Both the position numbers and the translations under genes were made by a program. From the NCBI RefSeq assembly GCF_013044135.1, contig NZ_JABEPP010000001.1, positions 620,001 to 684,000 on the forward strand: a DNA stretch of 64,000 bases, written 5' to 3'. Below the pieces are notes generated by a model that did not search any database, was not told where the DNA came from, and saw only the letters and a program-made list of their open reading frames with translations. Below, piece by piece: positions 10,395-21,887 of this stretch; position 1 is the first letter of the stretch; the number at the start of each line of letters is the position of its first letter. This stretch comes from Enterovirga aerilata (GTDB lineage: Bacteria > Pseudomonadota > Alphaproteobacteria > Rhizobiales > Beijerinckiaceae).

Positions 10395-11545
10395 GACCGG
10401 CGCTCGGCGAGCGGATCGGGCCGTCCCGGCAGGAGATCATCCGCGTCCCGCTGGGAGAGCGGGCCTACGACATCGTGGTCGGCCGGGGCGCGATCGAAGA
10501 GGCGGGTGCCCGGATTGCGGCGCTCGGCGCCCGCACGGTCGGGCTTGTCACGGACGGCACGGTCGCTGACCTTCACGCCGCGCGCGTATCGGCCGATCTG
10601 GAGGCGCATGGCCTGCGGGTCGCGGCCGTGGTGGTGCCGCCGGGGGAGGCGTCCAAGAGCTTCGGGCAGCTCGAGGCGATCTGCGACGCGCTCCTCGGGG
10701 CGAAGCTCGAGCGCGGCGATGTCGTCCTTGCGCTCGGGGGAGGGGTCGTCGGCGATCTCGCGGGCTTCGCGGCTGCGATCCTGCTGCGCGGCATCCGCCT
10801 CGTCCAGGCGCCGACGACGCTGCTCGCGCAGGTGGATTCCTCCGTCGGGGGAAAGACCGGCATCAACACGGCGCGCGGCAAGAACCTGGTCGGCGCCTTC
10901 CACCAGCCTTCCCTCGTGCTCGCCGACACCGCGCTTCTCGACACGCTCCCCGAGCGCGAGATGAAGGCCGGCTATGCGGAGGTCGCGAAATACGGCCTCA
11001 TCGGCGATGCCGGCTTCTTCCGCTGGTGCGAAGGGCATTGGCGCGAGATCTTCGCGGGCGGCCCGGAGCGCGACCGGGCGGTGGCGCAGAGCTGCCGCGC
11101 CAAGGCCGCGGTGGTCGTCCGCGACGAGCGCGAGGAAGGCGACCGCGCCCTCCTCAATCTCGGCCATACCTTCGGCCACGCGCTGGAGCGGGCCGTCGCC
11201 TATGACGGCGCGCGCCTCGTCCATGGCGAGGCTGTGGCGATCGGGCTGGCGCTCGCGTTCCGGTTCTCGTCGCGGCTCGGCCTCTGCCCGCGGGAGGATG
11301 CCGAGCGCGTCGCCGCTCATCTCGACTCGGTCGGCCTGCCGACCCGAATCCGGGACGTGCCGGGTGCGGAAGCGTTTTCGGCCGCGGATCTGCTCGCCGC
11401 GATGGGGCAGGACAAGAAGGTGAAGGCTGGCGAGCTCACCTTCATCCTGGCCCGAGGCATCGGAAGGAGCTTCGTCGCCCGGGGCATCGACCGCACCGAG
11501 GTGCAGGCCTTCCTCGATGCGGAGCTGGCTCGGCGCTCCTCGTGA
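10391..11545 (+). CDS. aroB: 3-dehydroquinate synthase
   Basis: A 384-residue NAD- and metal-dependent enzyme that closes DAHP to 3-dehydroquinate, the second shikimate step. The block LGGGVVGDLAGFAA, the stretch QVDSSVGGKTGIN and the metal-ligand region NLGHTFGHALE are all conserved. It starts with GTG inside the aroK stop, so the two form a coupled operon. Confidence 0.96.
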   Translation: MRPALGERIGPSRQEIIRVPLGERAYDIVVGRGAIEEAGARIAALGARTVGLVTDGTVADLHAARVSADLEAHGLRVAAVVVPPGEASKSFGQLEAICDALLGAKLERGDVVLALGGGVVGDLAGFAAAILLRGIRLVQAPTTLLAQVDSSVGGKTGINTARGKNLVGAFHQPSLVLADTALLDTLPEREMKAGYAEVAKYGLIGDAGFFRWCEGHWREIFAGGPERDRAVAQSCRAKAAVVVRDEREEGDRALLNLGHTFGHALERAVAYDGARLVHGEAVAIGLALAFRFSSRLGLCPREDAERVAAHLDSVGLPTRIRDVPGAEAFSAADLLAAMGQDKKVKAGELTFILARGIGRSFVARGIDRTEVQAFLDAELARRSS

Positions 11546-11578
11546 TCTGGCCGCGGAACCGGCCTCCCGCAATCGCGC

Positions 11579-12367
11579 TCAGAAGAGCGTGTAGGCGCCG
11601 TCGATCACGATGCTGTCGCCCGTGTGGTAGCGGCTCGCCTCGCTCAGGAGGTACACGGCGATCCCGGCGAAATCCTCCGTCTCGCCCCAGCGCCGCATCG
11701 GGATGCGCGGCAGGACGTTCCCGGCGAAGCGTGCATCCGCAAACTTGTCGGCCGTCATCTCCGTCTCGATCCAGCCCGGCACGATGCCGTTCACGGTGAT
11801 GCCGTAGCGGGCGTATTCCACCGCCAGCGCCCGCACCATGACGTTCAGCGCGCCCTTGCTCGCGCCGTAGGCTACCGCGCCCGCGGGCCCGTGCACGGTC
11901 GAGGTGGACGAGGTCACGACGATGCGGCCGCCCGGCTCTCCGGCCTTGGCGCGCTCGACCATGTGGCGCGAGGCGGCGCGGAGCGTGAAGAACGCGCCGT
12001 CCAGGTTCACGCTCATCACTGCGCGCCAGTCCTCGGTGGAAAGCTCATGGAAGGCGGTCCGCGCGAGCGAGCGTCCGGCATTGGCGAAGCAGCCGTCGAG
12101 CCGCCCGAGGGTCGCGATCAGCTCGGCCATGCGGGCATCGACCTCCTGCTCGTCCGCCACGTTGCAGGTCTGCGCGAGCACGCGCCCGCCGAAAGCCTTG
12201 AGCCGCTCCTCGGCGGCTCGGTTCTTGTCGGGGTTCGAGCCCCAGATCGCGACGCTCGCCCCGGCGCGTGCCAGGCCCTCCGCCATGCCGAGCCCGATCC
12301 CGCCGTTGCCGCCGGTGACCAGCGCCACCTTGCCCGTCAGATCGAAGTTGCCCTTGTCCGCTGCCAT
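11579..12367 (-). CDS. SDR family NAD(P)-dependent oxidoreductase
   Basis: A classical short-chain dehydrogenase of 262 residues. TGGNGGIG is the cofactor loop, NAGR the stabilising motif, and a Ser of the TSSTST segment with YGASK supplies the catalytic Ser-Tyr-Lys. C-terminal GDSIVIDGAYTLF is typical of the FabG/gluconate-dehydrogenase-like group. The substrate is unknown. Two ATGs sit side by side; 12367 lies 5 bp after GGAGG and is the better start, although 12370 is possible. It is divergent from the ferredoxin reductase of the aromatic module and may belong to the same regulon. Confidence 0.9.
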   Translation of the reverse strand: MAADKGNFDLTGKVALVTGGNGGIGLGMAEGLARAGASVAIWGSNPDKNRAAEERLKAFGGRVLAQTCNVADEQEVDARMAELIATLGRLDGCFANAGRSLARTAFHELSTEDWRAVMSVNLDGAFFTLRAASRHMVERAKAGEPGGRIVVTSSTSTVHGPAGAVAYGASKGALNVMVRALAVEYARYGITVNGIVPGWIETEMTADKFADARFAGNVLPRIPMRRWGETEDFAGIAVYLLSEASRYHTGDSIVIDGAYTLF

Positions 12368-12443
12368 CATGCCCTCCCGCTCGGCAGGCCTATAACCCGT
12401 CGGGACGGCTGGCGACAGGAGCTGGAAGGACGGCGGGATTTGC

Positions 12444-12455
12444 TTGCCAAGGCAA
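12444..12455. promoter_or_regulatory. Palindrome in the SDR/ferredoxin-reductase promoter region
   Basis: TTGCC-AA-GGCAA is a perfect inverted repeat in the 188-bp divergent spacer between the SDR gene and the ferredoxin reductase gene. The shape resembles sites bound by MarR-type dimers, and a MarR gene is 1.4 kb away. Binding is only inferred. Confidence 0.35.
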
Positions 12456-12555
12456 CGAATTTCGGGCAACTCTGACGACGGCAGAGGCGGGACAACCGCC
12501 CGGCCGGAGGAAACCCGATGCAGAGCCGAGCGCCCGGGCAGCGGGCGGCAGAAGC

Positions 12556-13806
12556 ATGAGCGGTATCGTCATCGCGGGCGCCGGCCAGGCCGGCTTCCAG
12601 GCTGCGGCCTCGCTCCGCGATAACGGCTATGCGGGCCCGGTGGTGCTCCTCGGCGACGAGCCGGAGCTGCCCTATCAGCGTCCGCCGCTCTCCAAGGCCT
12701 ATCTCGACGGCAAGGCCGATGACGAGATGCTGCGCCTGCGGCCGCAGAGCTTCTTCGACGAGCACCGCATCGAGTACCACCCGGGCGAGAGCCTCGTCCG
12801 CATTCGGCGGGCCGAACGCCAGGTCGAGCTGAGCTCCGGCCGCCGGCTCGCCTACGACCACCTGGTCCTGGCGACCGGCTCCCGCAACCGCGTGCTGCCC
12901 GTCCCGGGGGCCGATCTCGACGGCGTGGTCCAGCTGAGGACCCGCGCCGACGCCGCCGACCTGAGAAGGCGGCTGTCCGGGGTTCGCCGCGCCGTCGTGA
13001 TCGGGGCGGGCTTCATCGGGCTCGAATTCGCAGCCGTCGCCGTCCAGCGCGGCATACCGGTCAGCGTGATCGAGGCGACGGAGCGGCCGATGTCGCGCGC
13101 GCTCTCCGTCCCCATGTCGTCCTTCTTCCGCGCCGCGCACGAGGCGAAGGGCGTCCGCTTCCTCTTCGATGCACCGGCGACGCGGATAACAGGCGAGAAC
13201 GGCCGCGCGACCGGGGTCGAGACGGCCGGGGCCGGGCATGTGGAAGGCGATCTCGTCCTGGTCGGGATCGGGGTCGTTCCCAATGTCGATGCGGCGGTGG
13301 ATGCGCAGCTTGCGGTCGCGGACGGCGTCCTCGTGGACGAGCAGCTCGTGACCAGCGACCCGCATATCTCGGCGATCGGGGATTGCGCATCCTTCCCGAC
13401 GCCCTTCGCGGACGGAAGGCGCGTCCGGATCGAGTCGGTCCAGAACGCCGCCGATCAGGCGCGCTGCGTCGCGTCGCGGCTCGCCGGCAGGCCTGCCTCC
13501 TACGCGGCCGTACCGTGGTTCTGGAGCGACCAGGGCTCGCTGAAGCTGCAGATCGCGGGGCTCTCCACGCCGCACGAGGAAGCGGTCCTGCGTGGCGCCC
13601 CGGCGGGCGGCGCCTTCTCGGTGTTCTGCTTCGCGCGCGGGCGCCTGGTCGGGGTGGAGTCGGTGAACCGCCCGGCCGATCACATGGCGGCGCGCCGCCT
13701 GCTCGCCGGCCGGATCGGCATCACGCCCGAGCAGGCCGGCGATCCCGGCTTCGACCTCAAGGCTCTGGCGAGCGCGCCGCGCTCGGCGGGGGCCGCCGCG
13801 GCATGA
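12556..13806 (+). CDS. FAD-dependent ferredoxin reductase of the P450 system
   Basis: A 416-residue FAD/NAD(P)-binding reductase of the putidaredoxin/rhodocoxin reductase type. The FAD loop GAGQAG lies at the N-terminus, the NAD(P) loop VIGAGFIGLEFAA near 150, and the flavin-binding IGDCASFP near 275. It would pass electrons from NAD(P)H to the [2Fe-2S] ferredoxin at 16929 and on to the P450 at 15663. ATG 12556 has only a weak upstream purine stretch. The gene ends 11 bp from the convergent MarR gene. Confidence 0.92.
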   Translation: MSGIVIAGAGQAGFQAAASLRDNGYAGPVVLLGDEPELPYQRPPLSKAYLDGKADDEMLRLRPQSFFDEHRIEYHPGESLVRIRRAERQVELSSGRRLAYDHLVLATGSRNRVLPVPGADLDGVVQLRTRADAADLRRRLSGVRRAVVIGAGFIGLEFAAVAVQRGIPVSVIEATERPMSRALSVPMSSFFRAAHEAKGVRFLFDAPATRITGENGRATGVETAGAGHVEGDLVLVGIGVVPNVDAAVDAQLAVADGVLVDEQLVTSDPHISAIGDCASFPTPFADGRRVRIESVQNAADQARCVASRLAGRPASYAAVPWFWSDQGSLKLQIAGLSTPHEEAVLRGAPAGGAFSVFCFARGRLVGVESVNRPADHMAARRLLAGRIGITPEQAGDPGFDLKALASAPRSAGAAAA

Positions 13807-13817
13807 CCGGGGCGCCG

Positions 13818-15613
<1,796 letters not shown>

Positions 15614-15662
15614 ACGGCGGCGGAGCCCTCCGGGCACAGGAACAAGAACAGGGAGGAGAGCC

Positions 15663-16919
15663 ATGACGCCGAACGCAGCCCCCGAGCTCAGAGGCGGCGC
15701 CCTGCACGCGGCGCTCGCGGCCGGCGCGCCCGTCCCGGGCGTCCCGGTCTCGGATGTCGACCCGTTCTCGGTCGAGTTCTTCGAGGATCCGCACCGCATC
15801 CATCACGAGCTGCGCGAGGCCGGGCCGGTCGTGTGGCTCTCTTCCTGGAACGTCTGGGCTCTGGCGCGCTACGCCGAGGTCCATGCCGTCCTGAACGACT
15901 GGGGGACCTTCTGCTCGAGCCGCGGCGTCGGCATGAGCGACTTCGCGCGGGAGAAGCCCTGGCGGCCGCAGAGCCTCATCCTGGAGCAGGACCCGCCGAA
16001 GCACACGCGCGCCCGCAACGTCCTCGGCCGCGTGCTGTCGCCCGCCGTCATGAAGACTTTGCGCGAGCGCTTCGCCGCGGCGGCCGAGCGCAAGGCCGAC
16101 GAACTTCTCGCCCTCGGCACGTTCGACGCGATCACGGACCTGGCGGAAGCCTTCCCGCTCGCGGTCTTCCCGGACGCGATGGGGCTGCCGAAAGAGGGGC
16201 GCGAGCACCTGCTTCCCTATGCGGCGCTCGCCTTCAACGCCTTCGGGCCGGATAACGAGCTGCGCCGGAAGGCCATGGCCGAGGCGGGCCCGCACGTCGC
16301 CTACGTGACCGACCAATGCGCGCGCGAGCGCCTGGCGGCCGGAGGCTTCGGGGCCGCGATCCATGCGGCGGTCGATGCGGGCGAGATCACGGCCGAGGAG
16401 GCACCGCTCCTCGTCCGGTCGCTGCTCACGGCCGGGATCGACACGACGGTGAACGGGCTCGGGGCCGCGATCTACTGCCTCGCCCGCTTCCCGGAGGAAT
16501 ACGCCAAGCTGCGCGCAAATCCGGCGCTCGCCCGCAACGCCTTCGAGGAGGCGGTGCGGTTCGAAAGCCCGGTCCAGACCTTCTTCCGCACCACGACGCG
16601 CCGTGTCGAGATCGGCGGGGTCGAGATCGGCGAGGGCGAGAAGGTGCTCATGTTCCTGGGCGCGGCCAACCGCGACCCGCGCCGCTGGGAGGAGCCCGAG
16701 CGCTACGACATCGAGCTCAAGACGAGCGGCCATGTCGGGTTCGGTTCGGGCATCCATATGTGCGTCGGCCAGCTTCTCGCCCGGCTGGAGGGCGAGGTCA
16801 TGCTCGCCGCGCTCGCCCGGAAGGTCGGCTCGGTCGAGATCGCCGGGCCGACGAGGCGCCGCTACAACAACACGTTGCGCGGCCTGGAGAGCCTTCCCGT
16901 GACCATCCGCCCGGCCTGA
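15663..16919 (+). CDS. Cytochrome P450, CYP199A-like (4-methoxybenzoate demethylase candidate)
   Basis: A soluble class I bacterial P450 of 418 residues. The oxygen-activating I-helix motif AGIDTT is at 257-262, the ExxR motif EAVR at 296-299, and the haem ligand is Cys367 in GFGSGIHMC. The I-helix region and overall sequence resemble CYP199A enzymes, which O-demethylate 4-methoxybenzoate to 4-hydroxybenzoate; R252-S253 sit where that family is known to hold the substrate carboxylate. The adjacent pobA would consume that product. A strong SD (GGAGGAG) precedes ATG 15663, and a ferredoxin follows after 9 bp. Confidence 0.9.
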   Translation: MTPNAAPELRGGALHAALAAGAPVPGVPVSDVDPFSVEFFEDPHRIHHELREAGPVVWLSSWNVWALARYAEVHAVLNDWGTFCSSRGVGMSDFAREKPWRPQSLILEQDPPKHTRARNVLGRVLSPAVMKTLRERFAAAAERKADELLALGTFDAITDLAEAFPLAVFPDAMGLPKEGREHLLPYAALAFNAFGPDNELRRKAMAEAGPHVAYVTDQCARERLAAGGFGAAIHAAVDAGEITAEEAPLLVRSLLTAGIDTTVNGLGAAIYCLARFPEEYAKLRANPALARNAFEEAVRFESPVQTFFRTTTRRVEIGGVEIGEGEKVLMFLGAANRDPRRWEEPERYDIELKTSGHVGFGSGIHMCVGQLLARLEGEVMLAALARKVGSVEIAGPTRRRYNNTLRGLESLPVTIRPA

Positions 16920-16928
16920 GGACGCGAA

Positions 16929-17252
16929 GTGCCATCCGTCATCTACATCCACCCGAACGGGTCCCGGCAGACGCTCGACGTCCCCGCGGGACAGAGCGTC
17001 ATGCAGGCGGCGGTCAGTCGCGGCATCGAGGAGATCCTGGGCGAATGCGGGGGCAACGCCATGTGCGCGACCTGCCATGTCTATGTGGAGCCGGACCAGC
17101 TCGACCGGCTGCCGCCGATGGGCGACGACGAGGACGCGCTGCTCGACGGGGCGGCGGCCGACCGGCTGCCGAACAGCCGCCTGTCCTGCCAGATCAAGGT
17201 CACGGGGGAGCTCGACGGCCTCGTCGTCCGGCTGCCCGACAGACAGGTCTGA
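16929..17252 (+). CDS. [2Fe-2S] ferredoxin, P450 redox partner
   Basis: A 107-residue vertebrate/putidaredoxin-type ferredoxin. The cluster ligands are C40, C46, C49 and C87 in the CX5CX2C...C pattern (GECGGNAMCATC and RLSCQIK). It starts with GTG 9 bp after the P450 stop, so the two are cotranslated. With the reductase at 12556 it completes a three-component P450 electron chain. Confidence 0.94.
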   Translation: MPSVIYIHPNGSRQTLDVPAGQSVMQAAVSRGIEEILGECGGNAMCATCHVYVEPDQLDRLPPMGDDEDALLDGAAADRLPNSRLSCQIKVTGELDGLVVRLPDRQV

Positions 17253-17322
17253 GCATGCGCCCAGGCCGGCAACGACGAGAGCACCGGAAGGGGCTCCGGA
17301 GAGGGAACGAACAGGAGACACC

Positions 17323-18540
17323 ATGAGACGCAATCTTGCTGCGGCCGCGGCCGCCGTCACGCTCGCCCTCGCGCCGGCCGCGCGGGCGCAGGTCTCGGAC
17401 GACGTGGTCCGCATCGGCGTGCTCAACGACATCTCCGGCGTGTTCCAGGACACGAACGGGATGGGATCGGTCGAGGCCGCCCGCATGGCCGCGGAGGATT
17501 TCAACGGCGGCGGCAAGGGCATCAAGGTCGAGATCGTCTTCGCCGACCACCAGAACAAGCCGGATATCGGCTCGACCATCGTCCGCAAGTGGCTTGACGT
17601 GGACAAGGTCGACGCGGTTGTCGACGTGCCGAACTCCTCGGTCGGGCTCGCGATCAACTCGCTGCTGCGCGGCACGAAGATGACGTTCCTGGCCTCCTCG
17701 ACGGCCACCTCGGACCTCACGGGCAAGGATTGCTCGCCCAACACCATCCAGTGGGTGAACGACGCCTGGGCGACGGGCAATACGACCGCAGCCGCCATGA
17801 TGAAGCGCGGCGGCAACGACTGGTATTTCCTGACCGTGAACTACGCGCTCGGCCACGGCATCGAGGCGGAGGCCACGAACTACATCACCAGGAACGGCGG
17901 CAAGGTCCTCGGTTCCAGCCGCCACCCGCTCGGCACGTCGGACTTCTCGTCCTTCCTGCTCCAGGCGCAGGGCTCGAAGGCAAAGGTGATCGGGCTGGCG
18001 AATGCCGGCGCGGACACGATCAACGTCGTCAAGCAGGCAGGCGAGTTCGGCCTCAAGGAGGGCGGGCAGTCGCTCGTCGCCTTCCTGGTCTTCATCAACG
18101 ACGTGCACGCGATGGGGCTGAAGGCCGGCCAGGGGCTGCTGCTCACCGAGTCCTTCTACTGGGACATGGATGACGAGACTCGCGCCTTCGCGAAGCGTTT
18201 CGCGCAGCGGCCGGGCATGAACGGCAAGATGCCGAGCGGCACCCAGGCCGGCGTCTATGCGGCCACGCTCGCCTATCTGAATGCGGTCGCGGCGACCGGC
18301 ACGGACGATGCGCAGAAGGTCGTGCCGCAGATGAAGACCTTCAACGGCAAGGGCAAGCTCTTCGGCGACCTCGCCATCCGGCCCGACGGGCGGGTGATCC
18401 ACCCGATCCACCTGTTCGAGGTGAAGAAGCCCGAGGAGTCGAAGTACCCTTACGATTACTACAAGCTCGTCGGCACCGTGCCGGCCGACCAGGCCTTCCG
18501 GCCGATCTCCGAGGGGAATTGCCCCCTGGTGGCAAAGTGA
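17323..18540 (+). CDS. ABC transporter substrate-binding protein (Leu/Ile/Val or aromatic acid type), first copy
   Basis: A 405-residue periplasmic protein with a Sec signal peptide (about residues 1-22, ending in ARA) and the type I periplasmic binding fold of the hydrophobic amino acid family (Pfam Peripla_BP_6-like), beginning VVRIGVLNDISG. Proteins of this subgroup bind aromatic acids in several soil bacteria. It lies 70 bp after the ferredoxin in the same direction, and the transporter genes follow, so uptake of the P450/PobA substrate is the likely role. An SD (ACAGGAGACACC) precedes ATG 17323. Confidence 0.9.
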   Translation: MRRNLAAAAAAVTLALAPAARAQVSDDVVRIGVLNDISGVFQDTNGMGSVEAARMAAEDFNGGGKGIKVEIVFADHQNKPDIGSTIVRKWLDVDKVDAVVDVPNSSVGLAINSLLRGTKMTFLASSTATSDLTGKDCSPNTIQWVNDAWATGNTTAAAMMKRGGNDWYFLTVNYALGHGIEAEATNYITRNGGKVLGSSRHPLGTSDFSSFLLQAQGSKAKVIGLANAGADTINVVKQAGEFGLKEGGQSLVAFLVFINDVHAMGLKAGQGLLLTESFYWDMDDETRAFAKRFAQRPGMNGKMPSGTQAGVYAATLAYLNAVAATGTDDAQKVVPQMKTFNGKGKLFGDLAIRPDGRVIHPIHLFEVKKPEESKYPYDYYKLVGTVPADQAFRPISEGNCPLVAK

Positions 18541-18717
18541 CGGATTCCGTTGTCGGAACGGCAGGCGGAGCCGAGGCGACCGGCTCCCCAGCTATGCTGA
18601 TCCCTGATAGCTATTGAGCCGAACGTATAAGACATGGCCGGCAACCAAGGTTGCGTTTTCAACGCCTCGGCTTCAAGGAACGGCCAATATAAGGGAATGC
18701 GGTTGGGAGGACCTACG

Positions 18718-19884
18718 ATGACGACACGACGCGATCTGCTGGCCGGCGCCGCCATGCTCTCGGCCGCGCTCGCCGCGGGCGGCGCCTTCGCGCAGGAACC
18801 GGTGAAGATCGGCCTCATACTGCCCATGACCGGCCCCTTCGCCTCGACGGGCCGGCAGGTCGAGGCCGCCGTGAAGCTCTACCAGCAGCGTAACGGCGAC
18901 ACCGTCGCAGGCCGCAAGGTGCAGATCATCCTGAAGGACGATACCGGCACGGCCGACGTCACCAAGCGCCTCGCCCAGGAACTCATCGTCAACGACAAGG
19001 TCACCGTGCTCGCGGGCTTCGGCCTGACCCCGCTCGCGCTCGCCGCGGCGCCCCTCGCGACGCAGGCGAAGGTGCCGGAGGTGGTGATGTGCGCGGCCAC
19101 CTCCTCGATCACGGAGGCCTCGCCTTTCGTGGTGCGCTCCGGCTTCACGCTGCCGCAGGTCTCCGCCCCGATGGCGGAATGGGCCGCCAAGAACAACATC
19201 AGGAAGGTCGTGACCCTGGTCTCCGATTACGGGCCGGGCATCGATGCCGAGAAATGGTTCTCCGACACGTTCAAGGCCGCGGGCGGCACCGTCGAGAACC
19301 TGCGGGTGCCGCTGCGCAACCCGGATTTCTCGCCCTTCCTCCAGCGCGCGGCCGACGCCAAGCCGGACGCCGTCTTCATCTTCGTGCCGTCCGGCGTCGG
19401 CGCGCAGTTCATGAAGCAGTTCGCCGAGCGCGGGCTCGACAAGTCCGGCATCAAGCTCATCGGCACGGGGGACGTCACCGACGACGACCTCCTCAACGAC
19501 ATGGGCGAGACGGCGCTCGGCGTGGTCACGAGCTTCCACTACTCGGCCGCACACGAGAGCCCCGAGAACAAGGCCTATGTCGAGGGCTTCAAGAAGGCCA
19601 ACAACAACATGCGGCCGAACTTCCACTCGGTCGGCGGCTATGACGGCATGCACCTCATCTACGAGGGGCTGAAGAAGACGAACGGGCAGGGCGGCCAGGC
19701 GCTCGTCGACGCCATGAAGGGGATGAGCTGGAACTCGCCGCGCGGGCCGGTCACGATCGATCCGGACACGCGCGAGGTCGTCCAGAACGTCTATATCCGC
19801 CGGGTCGAGAAGAAGGACGGCGAACTCTACAACGTCGAGTTCGCGACCATCGAGAAGGTGAAGGACCCGGCGAAGAAGAAGTGA
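18718..19884 (+). CDS. ABC transporter substrate-binding protein, second copy
   Basis: A 388-residue type I periplasmic binding protein with a twin-arginine-like signal (TTRRDLLAGAAML) and cleavage near AFAQ. The mature part opens PVKIGLILPMTGPF, typical of branched-chain amino acid or aromatic-acid receptors. It shares the fold but not close sequence with the preceding copy, so the two may deliver different ligands to the same permease. ATG 18718 follows GGGAGG at 7 bp; a 177-bp gap before it may hold its own promoter. The permease gene follows. Confidence 0.9.
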   Translation: MTTRRDLLAGAAMLSAALAAGGAFAQEPVKIGLILPMTGPFASTGRQVEAAVKLYQQRNGDTVAGRKVQIILKDDTGTADVTKRLAQELIVNDKVTVLAGFGLTPLALAAAPLATQAKVPEVVMCAATSSITEASPFVVRSGFTLPQVSAPMAEWAAKNNIRKVVTLVSDYGPGIDAEKWFSDTFKAAGGTVENLRVPLRNPDFSPFLQRAADAKPDAVFIFVPSGVGAQFMKQFAERGLDKSGIKLIGTGDVTDDDLLNDMGETALGVVTSFHYSAAHESPENKAYVEGFKKANNNMRPNFHSVGGYDGMHLIYEGLKKTNGQGGQALVDAMKGMSWNSPRGPVTIDPDTREVVQNVYIRRVEKKDGELYNVEFATIEKVKDPAKKK

Positions 19885-19996
19885 TCGGGCGAATGGCGAG
19901 CGGCTGGCGGCGAGTGGCGCATGACGGCGCTGGACCCGGCCAGCCTGCTTCTGCTGCTCTCCGCTCGCCACGCTCCGCGCGCCACCCGCCACACCC

Positions 19997-20851
19997 ATGC
20001 TGACCATCCTGTTCGACGGGGTCGCCTACGGCATGCTGCTGTTCGTGCTGGCCTGCGGGCTGGCCGTGACGCTCGGCCTGATGAACTTCGTCAACCTCGC
20101 CCATGGCGCCTTCGCCATGGCCGGTGGCTATGTCAGCGCCCTGATGCTGAACCGCTGGGGCGTGCCCTTCGTGGCGACGCTGCCCTTCGCCTTCATCATC
20201 CCGGCTGCGATCGGGCTCGTGCTCGAGCGCACCCTCTACGTCCACCTCTACGGACGGTCGCATCTCGACCAGGTGCTGTTTTCCATCGGCCTCGTCTTCA
20301 TGTCGGTCGCGGCGGTCGACTACGCCTTCGGCTCGCAGCAGCAATTCATCCGCCTGCCGGCCTGGCTGCAGGGCCGCGTGGAGATCGCGGGCGTGCAGGT
20401 CGGGCTCTACCGCTCCTTCATCATCGCGATCTGCGCGGTGCTGGTGATCGCGATCCAGCTCGTCCTGACGAAGACGCGGTTCGGCAGCCGGCTGCGGGCC
20501 GCCGTCGACGACCCTCGCGTCGCGCGCGGGCTCGGGATCAACGTCAACGGCATCTTCGCGGCGACCTTCGCAGTCGGGTCCGGGCTCGCGGGACTCGGCG
20601 GGGCGCTCGGGGCGGAGATCCTGGGGCTCGACCCGAGCTTCCCGCTCAAGTTCATGATCTACTTCCTGATCGTGGTGACGGTGGGAGGAACCTCCGGCAT
20701 CGTCGGCCCCTTCGTGGCCTCGCTCATCCTCGGCATCGCGGACGTGGCCGGCAAATACTACGTGCCGGCCTTCGGGGCCTTCGTGATCTACACGCTGATG
20801 ATCGTGGTCCTGGTGCTGCGGCCGCAGGGGCTCTTCGCCCGTGCCCGCTGA
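19997..20851 (+). CDS. Branched-chain/aromatic acid ABC transporter permease, LivH type
   Basis: A 284-residue inner-membrane permease with about eight hydrophobic segments. The conserved stretch GLMNFVNLAHGAFAMAGGY and the cytoplasmic coupling region with GLGINVN and SGLAGLGGALGA are typical of LivH. It pairs with the LivM-type permease that begins 11 bp before its stop. Confidence 0.93.
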   Translation: MLTILFDGVAYGMLLFVLACGLAVTLGLMNFVNLAHGAFAMAGGYVSALMLNRWGVPFVATLPFAFIIPAAIGLVLERTLYVHLYGRSHLDQVLFSIGLVFMSVAAVDYAFGSQQQFIRLPAWLQGRVEIAGVQVGLYRSFIIAICAVLVIAIQLVLTKTRFGSRLRAAVDDPRVARGLGINVNGIFAATFAVGSGLAGLGGALGAEILGLDPSFPLKFMIYFLIVVTVGGTSGIVGPFVASLILGIADVAGKYYVPAFGAFVIYTLMIVVLVLRPQGLFARAR

Positions 20852-21887
20852 GGCAGGCTCCCGCTCGCCCGTCGAGGCCGGGCTCCGCCACCGCCCGCGC
20901 TGGCGCTGGCAGGAGACCGTCTTCTGGATCCTGGCTTTCGGCTCCTTCTTCCTGACGAGCGACAAGCACCTGCTCGTCAGCGAGATCGCGATCCTGGCGC
21001 TCTTCGCCCTCTCGCTCGACCTCATCCTCGGCTATGCCGGCATCGTCTCCCTCGGCCACGCGGCCTTCCTCGGGCTCGGCGCCTATGTGGCGGGCCTCCT
21101 CGCCAAGCACGGTGCCGGCGAGCCGCTGCTCGGCCTCGTCGCAGCCGCCGCGGCGGCCGCGCTCGCCGGTTTTGCGACGAGCTTCCTCGTGCTCCGCGGG
21201 GCGGACCTCACGCGCCTCATGGTGACGCTCGGGGTCGCGCTCGTCTTCGGCGAGATCGCGAACCAGGCCGCCTGGCTCACGGGCGGCGCCGACGGGCTGC
21301 AGGGCATCACCATGGGGCCGGTCCTCGGCCTGTTCGAGTTCGACATCTTCGGGCGGACCGCGCACGCCTACACGCTCGTCGTCCTCTTCATCCTGTTCCT
21401 GCTCGCCCGGCGCGTCGTTCATTCCCCGTTCGGCCTCTCCATCATGGCCATTCGCGACAACCCGCTCCGGGCGCGGGCGGTCGGCGTCCCGGTGAACCGG
21501 CGCCTCGTCGCCATCTACACCATGGCCGCCGCCTATGCGGGGGTCGCGGGCGCGCTTCTCGCCCAGACGACGCAGTTCGTCTCCCTCGACGTGCTCGAGT
21601 TCCACCGCTCGGCCGACCTCATCCTCGTCCTCGTGATCGGCGGGGCGGGCTATCTCTATGGCGGGCTGATCGGCGCGGTGGTGTTCAAGCTCCTGCAGGA
21701 CGCCTTCGCGACGCTCACGCCGCAATACTGGCTGTTCTGGATCGGCCTGATCCTCGTCGTCCTCGTGCTCGTCGGCCGCGAGCGGATCAGCCTTCACGCC
21801 CATGGCGTGCTCGGCCGTATCTTCGGCCGCCTCGGCCTGCCCGGCCGCAGGGTCGCGCCGCTGGCGGGCGGGGAGCCCCGGCCATGA
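20841..21887 (+). CDS. Branched-chain/aromatic acid ABC transporter permease, LivM type
   Basis: A 348-residue permease starting with GTG inside the end of the LivH-type gene. LILGYAGIVSLGHAAFLGLGAY and the coupling loop AIRDNPLRARAVGV mark the LivM family. It forms the heterodimeric channel with the preceding product. The stop overlaps the ATPase start (ATGA). Confidence 0.93.
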   Translation: MPAEAGSRSPVEAGLRHRPRWRWQETVFWILAFGSFFLTSDKHLLVSEIAILALFALSLDLILGYAGIVSLGHAAFLGLGAYVAGLLAKHGAGEPLLGLVAAAAAAALAGFATSFLVLRGADLTRLMVTLGVALVFGEIANQAAWLTGGADGLQGITMGPVLGLFEFDIFGRTAHAYTLVVLFILFLLARRVVHSPFGLSIMAIRDNPLRARAVGVPVNRRLVAIYTMAAAYAGVAGALLAQTTQFVSLDVLEFHRSADLILVLVIGGAGYLYGGLIGAVVFKLLQDAFATLTPQYWLFWIGLILVVLVLVGRERISLHAHGVLGRIFGRLGLPGRRVAPLAGGEPRP

